The notes: a model not told the origin generated them from the letters alone. A DNA stretch of 64,000 nt from Geotrypetes seraphini (GCF_902459505.1 NC_047086.1:178225619-178289618); one strand, 5' to 3'; numbered from the stretch's first letter, positions 21,985-32,776 are shown. Numbers and translations are program-made.

Positions 21985-24607
21985 ACTGGCTATCAGTAAA
22001 CTAGTGGTATCCCACAAACAAATCATCCTAGGGGATTTTAACTTTCAAAACTATTCAGCTATTACGGATGTACCACAAGACTTTATGACAACACTGTTAG
22101 ACTTAGGCTTCTCCAGATGGCGAGCTCTCCCATACACTCCTTAGATAAAATATTAGACCTAATATTCACCCTAGATGTACCTCTACAAGGCCAAAAATCA
22201 ACTAACTGTACTTATATCCCAGTACCATGGTCCAACCACTACCTTACCACATTTGATCTTCTAGTCAGAGTCAAGCAAATCATGTGTAAGGACAAATCCC
22301 GAGTTAAAACAATTCTCAATCCTGATTCGGTCAACCTGAGTCCTTTTCTCTTGGCATTTCCAAACTAACAAAAGAATTGGAACCTATGAGAAATTCCCTA
22401 GAAGAAGCAGCTTCAGCATGGCACAAAGAAGTACAAACATGTTATGAGAAGCTGATAAAAGTACAGATCAAATCATCAACACATCAGAAATCATCTCCAT
22501 GGTTCACCAAAAACCTGAGGATGAAAAAAAGAGAAGTGAGGAAAGCAGAAAGAACATGACGCAAAACAAGAGACCACAAAGAAAAATCACTTTGGAAAAA
22601 CCTGCTACACAAATTAGCTACCCTGGAAGAAAAAAAGGCTTACTACTCCAACCTATTACTAAAGGTTTCAAATAAATCCAGAAATGTTTGAGCTAACAAA
22701 AATTTCTTCACTTTTTCCCAAGGAAATGGTCAATTTCTACAAACAAAATTAGACAGTGAAACTTTATCCACCTTTTTCCATGAGAAAATACATAAAATCC
22801 ACTCTAGCCTAGACTCAAGATGCCAAATCTTTGCAAAATGCTCCTACCAACACACCACTGGGTTCCAGCTCAGGGGCCCATACCCTTAGTCACTTTAAAT
22901 CAATCTCTTATGCTAACCTGAACAAAACAGACTCACTGTGCCCCTCAGGCTCAGCCTTAGACCTCTGCCCAACAAACCTGCTGATATCAGCTAAAGAAGC
23001 CTTTCTACAATCAATTCTTCCTCTAATCAATGAATCCCTAAAGTCCAGAGAGGTACCTGGGAGTTAGAAACTGGCTGTATTCTGACCTATCCTAAAGAAA
23101 CCTAATGCAGACCCTGATCAACCAAGCAATTTTAGGCCAATCTCAAATCATCTATTCTTATCAAAGATCCTGGAAAAAGTCATCTTACAGCAACTTCAAG
23201 ATTTTGTAGACAACCAAAAAGCTCTGTCAACTATCAATCAGGGTTCAGAAAATTCCAAAGTATTGAAACAGTCTTATTAGACATTATTGACGACTGCTAG
23301 AAATTCCTGAACAAAGGAAATGTACTGCTTGTTCTCTTAGACCTAAGTGCTGCCTTCAATACCATTGACCACACTCTTCTCCTATCCAGACTAGCTAACA
23401 TTGGTATTTGTGACACTGCATTATGCTGGTTCTCCTTTTTAGACAATAGATCACAGAGTGTATTACTAGGTTCCGACATGTCCAAACCCAAACCATTCAA
23501 ATATGGCATACCGCAAGGCACCTTACTATCAACACTGCTCTTTAACCTGTACATTAGACTAGCACTGGTTATCATTCACTCCTTTGCAGATGATATCCAA
23601 CTCTACCTTCTGCTGGGAATGAACCGGGACACTCAAATCAAAAGATTACAATGCTGCCTATCCGAAATCAAAAACTACAACTAAATGTATCAAAAACTGA
23701 ACTACTCTGGATCCGCAAGAAATACTGCACCCACCCACGTCCTTCTTTCTCCTGGGATAATACAACCCTCATAGCTAAGAATCAAGTTTGCAGCCTTGGA
23801 ATTACTTGATGTTGACCTGTCACTTACAAGTCATGTCTCCCAGGTGGTATCAACCTCCTTCTACTATCTGCGCCAACTATGAAAGATTTGTACATACTTC
23901 TCTGAAGACAAATTTATTTAACTGCTCTATGTGTTTGTCCTATCCCGCATGGACTATTGCAATTCACTATTAGTGGGACCATCTACAAAGAACCTACAAC
24001 AATTACAACGTGTGCAAAATGCAGCAGTTTACCTGCTGAAGAACTTAAATATTTACAACCTCATCACTCCAGCCCTGGCTGCTGTATACTGGCTGCCCAT
24101 CTGAAAACGCTATCTTTAAAGCTCTGACACTAGCCTTCAAATTCTTTAACAAAATGGTCCCACCCCATATGGCAGGAAAACTATCAACCTATATCTCAAC
24201 CCAACCTCTACAATCACGAGGCAAGAGAAGACTACTCCATCAGACGGAACCCTTCTACTAGAAAATGCCCGCAAACATGCTTATTCCTACTTGTTACCCA
24301 TATTATGGAACAAAATCCCCAAAACTATCAGATCACTGGCAGGATTATTAAACTTCAGGAAAGCAGTAAAAACCCACTTTTTCACTTAATTACTGCCCAT
24401 AAAAATAACTCCTAACCCTAAACCAACTTGACTACATCTCTTATAAGCTATCTCAGGATCCCCTGAAGATTTATAAAGAACTGTTAAAACTCTCCTACTG
24501 TTGCTGTAACTAGTCTCAACTCACCTGTTAGATTTCATACTGCGAATAGAAATTGTCCCACTACTGTAAGAAGTCTGTGCCCTATCATTTAAAGTGCATT
24601 ATCAATC
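21985..24607 (+). mobile_element. L2-group LINE, nearly complete ORF2 remains
   Basis: Endonuclease end ILGDFNFQN near 22030, then DKILDLIFT and NHYLTTFDL. A linker with SSPWFTKNLRMKKREVRKAER follows. The RT contains NFRPISNHLFLSKILEK, LVLLDLSAAFNTIDHTLLLSRL, YGIPQGTLLSTLLFNLYI and SFADDIQLYLL. Next are LDYCNSLLVGP-type codons and a C-terminus ending LNFRKAVKTHFFT. Several stops and frame changes break it. The 5' part of the endonuclease is missing. It is inserted in the DIRS copy, antisense to it and to WTAP, so it is younger than that DIRS insertion. Confidence 0.88.
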
Positions 24608-25422
24608 ATTTTGTTGCTGAAATAAGTCCAACACATATTTTGAGTTAGCAATAAGATAGCAGGAGTAAGGGCTTTAATGAAGATAAGGCAATTCTAAAAG
24701 TGTGGGCACATTCTTCATACAGTAATAAGATAATTTCTGTATATATAGTATGAAAATCAAACATATGCCTTATTTTTAGTGACAACTATCTTGTCACTAA
24801 AACTTGTAACTCGTTCTGGGCTCTTTTGTGAGGATGGAGCTAGAAAATCAAATAAAGTGTCCTCTTTTGCATATGCAGACAGAGGTGACAACAAATGTCC
24901 CAATAGTCAGGATCTACACATTGAGAACATCAGTTATGGGAGTCAGCGCCTGAAATGGTCCGATTACATTGAGTACATTTCTTGAAGCCACGTGGCACCC
25001 TCTTTGACAATGAAGTTGAAACATCCAACACAATGGCCTGGGAAACTCGAGTGGAAAAGTATGCTGAAAATTGTTGACGCTCCCTGGGGCAAAAAAGGTC
25101 ATCAAATGGTCCAAAGATAAAAAAAACTGACATATTGACTGAAGCAAACTCAAGGGAAAAGCGAAAACAAATGGAAAAAATTAAGAATTATGAAGAAAAT
25201 CACAAAAAACAAAATCAGAAAGGCACAAAGAACAATTTCTATGTTTGACATGTGAGGAGAAACTGAAGACACATGTTCTTGGCTCTGTAGAAAACTAAGA
25301 ACTGATGGTCCCGTGAGCCATTAGATGGGAAGGAACCGGCATGCAAGCAATATGGGCACTGTCTAAAGCGACAGTGCACTTGACAATGTCCATACTAGGT
25401 TCTGTGGATGACATCACCCACA

Positions 25423-25979
25423 TCCTATATAATAAAAGGTTAGCGGCGCATGCGCTTTTAAAAAAGCGTGATTACTGCCGCCGTGGTATGTGATCCGTGG
25501 CCGTGTTCCATTTTAGAACCCGGCCAATGATCACTCTGGCCACTCCCCTCCTCCCGCCCTCACCAACCCGAAGCAAGCTTTACACACCTCCCGCCCTCAC
25601 CTCACCAACCTGAAGCAAGCTGGAATGTACCTCCCGCCCTCGCTCACCGCTGCTGCTGAAACTCCTCTACGGGGCAGCCTGCAATCGTGGCCGGCTTTGG
25701 CGGGCCTCGCGGCCACTTTCCGGCCTCGGTGGCACGTTCCCTCTGATGCACGGGATAGCATCGGGGGGGAGCGTGCTTCCGGGTTGGGGAGCGGCCTGCG
25801 AAGTTAGGGAGAGGGAAAGGGAGCTGTTTTGGGGAGAGGTGTGTGCTGGGGGCAGACAGCTTTGCTGGGTGGGGGGGGAGACGGAAGGACACAGACAGCG
25901 GCCAAGGAGAGAGAGATAAAGAAACACAGACAGATACATCTATTCTAGCACCCGTTAATGTAACGGGCTTAAAGACTAG
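25423..25979 (+). mobile_element. non-autonomous Helitron, copy 2
   Basis: Starts TCCTATATAATAAAAGG after A and ends CTAG before T, with the hairpin CCCGTTA-ATG-TAACGGG just inside. It carries GGCGCATGCGC near the 5' end and a GACAGCGGCCAAGGAGAGAG stretch near the 3' end in common with copy 1. It interrupts the right terminal repeat of the DIRS element (CACCCACA before, TGTGAGAATA after). Confidence 0.92.
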
Positions 25980-26059
25980 TGTGAGAATATTATGCTTGCT
26001 TGTCCTTGGAGAAAATGGTAGTATTACTGTAAATATCTGCTGCATTGCTATATGGTTCT

Positions 26060-26470
26060 TATGACAAAAAAATTAGACAGGTGCACCACATGAGACACAA
26101 AAAAAGAGAGCCTACTAAAGCAGTAACAAAGGAACCAAAGAGCATACAACATCCAATATGTTTCACCAATAGGCTGTGTCAGGGTATAAGATATACAGAT
26201 CAAATAATTTAGCTGACAATAGCTACTGTTGTGGTACAAGTTATGTCATCTGAGGAAGGATTTTCGATTTTGGTTAATCAAAATCCTAGAATCCAAATGA
26301 GAACAATTATTTTTTCTAAATATCTAATATTCCTGATGCAGCCTGTCAGCAAAACACAATGTTATGCGATCAACTCAATGACCAATCAAGATCCTTATCA
26401 CACAGTTCTCTTTGGTTCCATTGTTGCTTCTTTAGAGTGCAATATTTTTTTTTTGTTTGTCTTTATATTT
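26060..26470 (-). mobile_element. Penelope-like untranslated end, with inverted arms
   Basis: On the minus strand CCCTGACACAGCCTATTGG then GTGAAACATATTGG resembles the Penelope motif CTGA..AAG...GAAAC. Segment 26090-26150 recurs inverted at about 26395-26460 (shared words CTCTTTGGTTCC, TTGTT.CT.CTTTAG). No coding part. The family call is inference. Confidence 0.45.
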
Positions 26471-27037
26471 TAAAAAACCAGCACATGTTTCAATATATGG
26501 ATGATAATCCTATAAAAAGTACATATTGGTTAACAAACGCAAGATATAACATAATATTACACCAATTACACAAGTAAATAATTGAAATAATTGCATATTC
26601 ACACATAAATGCCAAATGTCTACCTACATGCTATTCTCTAAATACATTCGTGGTCTCCAAAAACATTACTTCACAGCATGTTTACTTATAGCTTTTTACT
26701 TATTCATTGGTCTTCAGAAGTGCCAGTATTAGCCAATTGATCTGAGTGGCCAAATACTATGTGGCACTAGCCTCCTCATCAGATCGTTGTGTTTTATATA
26801 AAGTGCTTTAGTGCATTAGTGCTTCAGTAAATAAATAATTAGTCTTTCAGCTTATCTTTTTTTTCTTTTTCTGAGTTTTCACTTTGTCAGTAATTATCAG
26901 GAAGGGACCTATCATTCCTGTTTCGCCCGAACGCTGTATCAAGAAAAAAGCCCCCCCATCTATTTTAGCTCCACACCATCCTGATCATTGGCAATTTTGT
27001 GGCAAAGAGAGTGATAGTATAACAGTACAAAGGATTG
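26471..27037. other. no recognisable feature
   Basis: AT-rich; I see nothing I can name. Confidence 0.4.
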
Positions 27038-27340
27038 CTGCACATTAGAGAGTTGCGCGGGGACATAAATCCCACCCGTCCCCGCAAGAAATCCTTCTGT
27101 CCCCATCCGTCCCCGTGAGGAATCTCCTCCGTCCCCACGAGGAATCCTCTCCGTCCCCACCCGTCCCTATAAATTTCAGAAATAGTTATTTCATTTAATT
27201 ATGCTACTGAATTAAAGGATCTGGTAGAGACCCATTTACAAATAAGCAAAGATTCTTTATTAATTTGGAAATATTAATTGGGAAGAATACATACTTTGTA
27301 AATGGGTTTCTACAAGAGCCTCTAATGTAAATATAAAATA

Positions 27341-28389
27341 CTAGTATTTTAGCCCGTTACATTAACGGGTGCTAGAATATACGTCTATCTGTCTTTAATT
27401 CTGTCTCTCTCTCTCCCTCCCGCTGTCTTTCTTTCTATCTGCCTCTGTCCCTGGCCCCTTTTGTCTGTCTGTCTTTCTGTGTTATCTCCCTGCCCCCGTG
27501 TCTTTCTTTTTTTTTTTCTGTCTCCCTTCCTCCCACTGTCTGTCTGTCTGTCTTTCTATCTATCTGTCTCTCTCCCTGCCTCCTATGCAGCAGCATTTCT
27601 CTCCCACCACTTCCCTGTGCAGCAGCCAAAGCAGCATTCCCTCCCCCTCCATTTCCCTCCCCCCACACAATTTCCCTGTGCAGCAGCAGTAGCGTTTCCT
27701 CTACCCCTCTGTCCGGCTCCCTTAGTCCCTTACCGCCCCCCCCCTTTTCCTTCCCACGGTCCCGACTACGAACCTGGCAATTCCAGCAGCGTGTGCAGCA
27801 GTCTTCACACGCTGCTTCGGGCCCTTCTATTGCCCTGATTTGCTCTGCCGCGTCTCCAATGTTATCAGGGACGTGCCAGAGTAAATCAGGGCAGTAGAAG
27901 GACCCTAAGCAGCGTGTGAAGACTGCTGCACACGCTGCTGGAATCGCCAGGTTCGTAGTCGGGATCGCGGGAAGGGGGGCGGCAAAGGACTCGGGTCCTG
28001 GGCGGCGGGATCAGTGCAAGAGCAGGGGCGGAAAGTTGCTGGGCTCTTCGGGTCTGTCGCGGAGTTCGGGCCGGCTCTCTTTCTCGGTTCGTCCCGGGGA
28101 GGGGGGGCAGGAGGCGCTCTTTGTGCCCCAGCCCTTCGGAGGGTGCGTGTGAGTAGCCGGGAGGCCTAGGCAGTGATAGGTGCTGCGGCGGCCTGGCACA
28201 CTTTTATTTTCCCCCTCTGTGGCTGCCTCTAAATGTCCCGCCGCCGAACGCGCCTGTTGCATCTCTAGCGCACATTCGGATACGTAGTCAGCACGCATGC
28301 GCACTCTTGCCGGCACATCCCGACAGATCAGATCTCAGGGAACACGCAGTGAGAGTGCACATGCGCACTTAGCGTTTTATTATTATAGA
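27341..28389 (-). mobile_element. non-autonomous Helitron, copy 3
   Basis: On the minus strand it starts TCTATAATAATAAAACGC after A and ends CTAG before T, with the CCCGTTA...TAACGGG hairpin inside the 3' end. GCGCATG words sit near the 5' end and a pyrimidine-rich microsatellite near the 3' end (plus strand). A central inverted repeat has arms of about 88 bases (27760-27847 and 27877-27965) containing GCAGCGTGTG and CAGTCTTCACACGCTGC. GC-rich from about 27950 to 28320. No Rep/helicase. Confidence 0.9.
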
Positions 28390-29169
28390 TAAATACTCAG
28401 CTGATGAGAACCTCCAAGCTGTCAGCTGAGGACTTCCTTTGCAGTTGGCTGGGGGTCCCTTTTGCCAGGTTTGGCAGGCAGCAGTAGCGTCCTTGAGTCA
28501 CAGATGCTGGCACTTCAGTGGCTCATGGATGCTGCCAGCAACTGCGCGCTTGGTGGAGGGGAGTTCTGGCTGTCTCTAGAGGAGGTCCTCTGCTGGCAGT
28601 GCTTGGGGATCCCCACCAGTCACAGCAAGGGTCAGCAAGTACTTCAACACTGTAGAAATAAAACCAGAAATGGATTTCCTTTTCTTTTGAACACAATACA
28701 AAGACATCTGCTATATACATTTCCCCATATTTTAGTCAATAAATTTCGTTTTTTATCTTTGTTGTCTGGAAATTTATTTTTCCATCAAGTTGGACCCAGT
28801 TTCTTTTTTCCACTTTCCCATCTTCTGTAAATTCTTCTGTTGCTGTCCATTGGTTCCTCTTACCATGGTCCAGCATTTATCCCTTTCTCATCTATCGCCC
28901 CTGCCACCATCCCCATGCCCAACATTTCTCCTTCTATCACACCTCTCCAGCACCATGCCACATCTCTCCCTCCATTCCCTTCACTACTATGTCCAACATT
29001 CCTCTCTCTTGCATCCATTTCAATCTGTCCCACTGTTCCCTTTCCACCACAATATTTCTCCCTCTCATCTTTCTCTTCCCTCTCTTATGTACCTCACTCC
29101 CTCCCTATGACCAAAAATTCTCCTTTCTTCCATTCCCCGAGTACACAACAATCTCATTCCCTCCCTTCC

Positions 29170-29535
29170 TCTCTCCTAAATTCATGCCTTCTGTGTCCAA
29201 AAATGCATTCCCTCCCCCACCTCAGCATCTCTTTCCCTCCCTTCCTCCATCCTCTCTCCCAAGTTCATGCCTTGTGTCCAAAAATGCACTCCCTCCCCCA
29301 CCTCAGCATCTCTTTCCCTCCCTTCCTCCATCTTTCTCTCCCAAGTTCATGCCTTGTGTCCAAAAACACTCCCTCCCCCACCTCAGCATCTTTCCCTCCC
29401 TTCCTCCATCCTCTCTCCCAAGTTCATGTCTTGTGTCCAAAAACGCACTCCCTCCCCTACCTCAGCATCTCTTTCCCTCCCTTCCTCTCTCCCAAGTTCA
29501 TGTCGTGTCCAAAAATGCACTCCCTCCCCCTTTTG
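29170..29535 (+). repeat. CT-rich tandem repeat, unit about 80 bp, about 4.5 copies
   Basis: Units contain CTCCCAAGTTCATGCCTTGT, GTCCAAAAATGCACTCCCTC and CCCCACCTCAGCATCTCTTT. Units vary by small deletions. The frames open across it are repetitive Ser/Pro strings and are not genes. Confidence 0.92.
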
Positions 29536-29644
29536 TGTCCCGCGTTTGCCTCCTATGTTTGACCCTCTTCTGTCCCGCTTTTGCCTCCCACATTCGTGTC
29601 CAGCCCTCATTTTCCAGCAAATTTCCTTTCAGCAACTTTTTCTA

Positions 29645-29935
29645 AGGTAGCTCGAGCCGCAAGGCTCGTCTTCTTTTCCTGCCTGCCCTGCAGCACGTAG
29701 CCGACCGGCAGTCTTCCCCCGTGGTCAGCGCTGATGTCGGATGGAAGGCTTTGCATCAGTCACGTGCAAGGCTCACTGCCCTACATGCTGGCACGTAACT
29801 AACACAAAGCCCTCCCTCCGACATCAGTGCTGACATCGGGGAAGACTTCCGGTCGGCTACGTGCTGCAGGGCAGGCAGGAAATAGAAGACATCAGGGCAG
29901 GTAGAAAAAGAAGACGAGCCTCGCGGCTCGAGTTG
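29645..29935. repeat. large imperfect palindrome
   Basis: CTCGAGCCGCAAGGCTCGTC at left mirrors GACGAGCCTCGCGGCTCGAG at right. Internal words GCAGCACGTAGCCGACCGG / CCGGTCGGCTACGTGCTGC and CTGATGTCGGA / TCCGACATCAG are also mirrored. Arms of about 130 bases. Lies inside the hAT-type element. Confidence 0.88.
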
Positions 29936-30085
29936 CATCGAACCCCGCGGGATCCCCAAGACGAGGGGGGTCCCCACGGGATCCCCATGACCCAAGGGGG
30001 CATCCCCACGGGATCCCTACGACCCGAAGAGGGAACCCGCGGGTCCCACAGGATTCCCATTGTCCCCGTGCAGCTCTCTACTGCA

Positions 30086-30481
30086 CACAAGGCTGTGGAG
30101 TCGGTAGATATATGTTCCGACTCCTCAGTTTTTTGTACTTCAGACTCCGACTCCGACTCCAGTACCCGAAATTTCCTCCGACTCTGACTCCTCGACTCCG
30201 ACTCCACAGCACTGGTTAATTTTCAGATCGTTAAAATGGAATGTCAAGTTCAGAGAAATGAGCATTTTCGACACCACCTTCTTTTTGCTTTTAATCAAGG
30301 TTCTAAGACCGCAGAAACTGCTCGCAACATTTGTGCTGTGTATATAGTGGGTGCTATAGCTGAAAGAATCGCTCGTGATTGGTATGCCAAGTTCAAAAAT
30401 GGAGTCGGTAGATAAATGTTCCGACTCCGACTCCAACTCCAGGTACCCGAAATTTCCTCCGACTCCGACTCCTCAGCCCTG
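30086..30481. mobile_element. composite GGAGTCGG-type element with mariner insert
   Basis: Ends CAAGGCTGTGGAGTCGG and the complement of CAGGGCTGAGGAGTCGG form terminal repeats. ACTGCA flanks it on both sides (30080-30085 and 30482-30487). A 128-bp unit with its own inverted ends (CAAGGCTGTGG to CCACAGCACTG) occupies 30086-30213. Mariner-derived sequence follows, then a second, partial unit from 30400. Both units carry CCGACTCCGACTCC and GTACCCGAAATTTCCTCCGA. It apparently sits in the right target duplication of the 27046-30080 element. Superfamily uncertain; hAT-like. Confidence 0.65.
30236..30415 (+). CDS. mariner transposase N-terminal HTH fragment, open frame of 59 codons
   Basis: The frame starts ATG and reads MECQVQRNEHFRHHLL, FAFNQGSKTAETARNICAVY, GAIAERIARDWYAKFKNG and then a stop inside the flanking GGAGTCGG repeat. 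It matches the first helix-turn-helix of mariner transposases, which binds the terminal repeat. The second HTH and the catalytic domain are absent. It is open from the ATG to the repeat. Whether it is expressed is unknown; most likely it is a fossil trapped in the composite element. Not seen by searches limited to 60 codons or more. Confidence 0.75.
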   Translation: MECQVQRNEHFRHHLLFAFNQGSKTAETARNICAVYIVGAIAERIARDWYAKFKNGVGR

Positions 30482-30488
30482 ACTGCAC

Positions 30489-31062
30489 ACATTACTTATT
30501 CTCTAAATACAGGCATATCTTGAATAGTGTGTATTTTACAAGCACTCATACACATAAGCGGAGTCTGAGCTGTGAGGGTATTAAGAGAATACTGAAGATT
30601 TTTGCATTATCACTGGAACTTAGGTGTACACAATTACACAAGCTCCAAGGCTGGCATTAAGTGCTCATGCTTAACTTATATGCATGGATTTTCGCTGTTA
30701 CAATAGATTTATTCAAACAAATTAGGCACTTAAAATTCCTTTGTAGGACTGGCTCCTACCAGATGCCAAGTTGTAAGATTTCCACCTCCCATCCAAGAGA
30801 TTAGCTTATGTTTTCTTAAAAAAATAATCTTTACTGGCATCTTAAAATGCAACATTTTTCTAAGCTAATGTTTATATCATCTTTTCCCTGTGAATCTTTA
30901 TTGTAAAAGGATATTGTGCCTTTATGGGTAACAGCAGAGCTATTATACAGAAATGTACTATTTTTCTATATTTCCTAACTGGCAGTATCTATATGACTGG
31001 CCAATAAAACATAATGATGAAAAAGTCAATTCAAACATATAAGTATAGCAATAAAACCTTAC
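30489..31062. other. no recognisable feature
   Basis: AT-rich WTAP intron next to the exon at 31063. No repeat family recognised. Confidence 0.45.
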
Positions 31063-31217
31063 CATCCTGACTGCTTTTTAGTTCCTCACTATATTTCTTC
31101 TGTAAAGCCAACTCTGCCTCAAGCTGTGCAATGCGTCCCTGGGACAACTGCCTCCCAAGCTCTTGATTTTCCTGGATAAGCATTCGACACTTCGCCATTA
31201 ACTTTTTACCTGTTTGG
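31063..31217 (-). CDS. WTAP: WTAP penultimate coding exon
   Basis: Encodes QTGKKLMAKCRMLIQENQ, ELGRQLSQGRIAQLEAEL and ALQKKYSEELKSSQD, part of the WTAP coiled coil that carries dimerisation and writer-complex assembly. By eye it is essentially identical to human WTAP over all 51 codons. The acceptor is TTTCCTTTGCAG above 31217 and the donor G/GTAAGG below 31063. It is 155 bases with phase-1 ends: the first base completes a split Ser codon and the last base starts the Glu codon finished in the terminal exon. The extreme conservation beside heavily decayed repeats shows purifying selection. The next upstream exon (expected to encode an MKGELEQTKDKLEQ-like segment) was not found in the window. 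Confidence 0.98.
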
Positions 31218-31557
31218 CTGCAAAGGAAAGAGCCATTCATCAAAAAATGAAGAAAAAATGTCCCGTAATCTTCTATGATTACAGCTTTATTAACAATTTA
31301 AAAAATTACAACTCTCTTTCATGACTAAAGGAATACTTAAGATACAGGTCAGGCAGAGTGTCTGCCTATAGTTACCCACACTCTTCCAAAGCGTGCCAAT
31401 CTTCCATATGTGGGTGTTCTGAAAAAGTTAAAGGGATTCCTAATATTTTCAGTTTGCTTTAGTTATATACATTCAGTGTAACAGACAGATTCAAATGGCT
31501 GTGTTATCTTCATCAGGTTGAGAAGAAAGCTCAGACATGTCAAACATTAATGGATAC

Positions 31558-32765
31558 TAAAAAAAAATCAAGGAACAACTACTATAATAACTTGTGTTGA
31601 ACCATAAATAATCAAAAACTTATCTCCACAAGTTTGAATAAATAAATAAATACAAATATAAAATGTCCTAATAAAATGCAAAAGTACTTTTCAGGTACTG
31701 TAAAAATGCCATAAGGTGCTCAGTCACCAACCAAAAAGTGCAGAAGTACCATCAAATGTACCAATGCTGGTTGTAATGAGGGATCATCATTGCACTATAA
31801 AGTCCCTCTTGCTGCCATCCAAAAAACAATATGTATACTATAATATGCCATTAAACAAATTTACTATCTTTACTTATCTTGTAGGGTCATGAAATGGTTA
31901 ACTGTTGTTTAAAATATTGCTCTGGCCTACATAGCTGAAAACAGTGTACAATCTACTGATCTCATCTGCCTAAAATGTATGTCCCTACTTTACCACATTG
32001 TAAGCTAAATAGATAAAGAGTTTGAGCCATGATGTACCCTACCCTCCTGTACATGTAACATTTAGAACTGTAAGATTTAGATAAGCAGAGAAATGAGCTA
32101 GTTTCCTATAGGACTATAAGTTGTAGCGCTGAACCTATCATAAGTGCTGGCTTAGGACCAATAATAATTGTAGAAAAGTTATAGAAGTAACAAATGAAAA
32201 TTGTAGTTTTTGCATGTATTAGTTTGCATATGTTTAGTGAAAAGGGCATAAAAGTCCATGCATTTCCTGATTCTAACACTCTAGTAGGCAGGCTGTTAAC
32301 TGCACTAGAGTCCAGCATGCTGTAATAAACCTCTTGTACTTTCTTCACGCCTCTGACTTTGTGTGTCCAAGTGACCTTTCAATCTGATTCAGGCAGTAAA
32401 AACTCTAGATTGGAGGCAGATCAATGTTGAAATCAATTCATTCAGTGCAGTGAGATATGAACGCTCTAAATAACCCCCGTGTTCTGTTAGCAGCTGGCCT
32501 CCCTTCGACTCGAGTTTCGCAACAGCGTTGTCAGGAAGGGGGCATTATGCAGCCAAAGGACTTGCTGTAACCTCGAAGGGGGGAACAAAAATGAAGCATT
32601 GATACATTGGTACATTTGATGGTACTTCTGCACTTTTTGGTTGGTGACTGAGCACTTTAAGGCATTTTTACAGTAACTGAAAAGCACTCTTGCACTTTAT
32701 TAGGACATTTTATATTTGTATTTATTTATTTATTCAAACTTGTGGAGATAGTTTTTGATTAAACG
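31558..32765. mobile_element. insertion with long inverted arms, Penelope-like
   Basis: Inverted arms of about 155 bases (31609-31767 and 32605-32762) share CAAGTTTGAATAAATAAATA, CCAACCAAAAAGTGCAGAAG and TACCATCAAATGTACCAATG at roughly 93% by eye. TTAATGGATAC (11 bp) flanks the whole as a target duplication (31547-31557 and 32766-32776). On the minus strand CTTCCTGACAACGCTGTTGC then GAAACTCGAG near 32510-32550 resembles Penelope untranslated ends, which are known to occur in inverted pairs. No coding part. Family call is inference. Confidence 0.6.
31880..32395 (+). mobile_element. solo-LTR-like segment
   Basis: Starts TGTAGGG and ends TTCAGGCA. In order it has a CATAAAAG TATA-like box near 32249, a short 5'-UTR-like stretch, AATAAACCTC (poly-A signal) near 32325 and a T/G-rich end. 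This is the promoter-to-polyA order of a retroviral LTR. No target duplication is clear and no internal region is present. An old fossil if real; boundaries are approximate. Confidence 0.45.
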
Positions 32766-32776
32766 TTAATGGATAC

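Larger units (their letters stand above)
19246..26015 (-). mobile_element. DIRS-type retrotransposon carrying three insertions
   Basis: The left inverted terminal repeat at about 19246-19420 and its complement at about 25270-25422 plus 25980-26015 bound the element. An internal complementary region at about 19465-19550 joins complements of both ends. Minus-strand parts in element order are a Cys-containing gag-like segment (about 24914-25150, FKKCTQCNRTISGADSH), RNase H/RT remnants (about 21000-21740) and the tyrosine recombinase (about 19560-20560, VFVAFDPNWLGGAVSKRI). Later insertions are the MITE at 21747, the L2 LINE at 21985 and the Helitron at 25423. Old and broken in many places; much of gag and RT is missing. 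Confidence 0.85.
27046..30080. mobile_element. hAT-type non-autonomous element, about 3.0 kb, with Helitron insert
   Basis: Ends TAGAGAGTTGCGCGGGGACA and TGTCCCCGTGCAGCTCTCTA are inverted repeats (18 of 20). The flanks CTGCACAT (27038-27045) and CTGCACAC (30081-30088 or 30483-30490, see the adjacent element) give an 8-bp target duplication with one difference. Subterminal CCGTCCCC and GGGATCCCCA repeats lie inside both ends. The interior holds Helitron copy 3, a CT-rich tandem array and a palindrome. No transposase domain is recognisable. Confidence 0.8.
3444..31062 (-). other. WTAP: WTAP last intron, about 27.6 kb
   Basis: Bounded by a donor (G/GTAAGG at 31062 reading leftwards) and an acceptor (TTTTTTGCACAG at 3444). 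The phases agree across it. Most of its length is made of recognisable transposons listed separately. Confidence 0.93.

Noticed and set aside
28790-29650. Overlapping plus-strand frames of 106-240 codons
   Set aside because: CT-rich tandem repeats of about 80 bp keep three frames open at once; there is no domain and they have the same repeated phrases.
30086-30481. SR-repeat-like protein from the GGAGTCGG stretches (Glu-Ser repeats on minus)
   Set aside because: Simple-sequence translation of GACTCC repeats at transposon ends.
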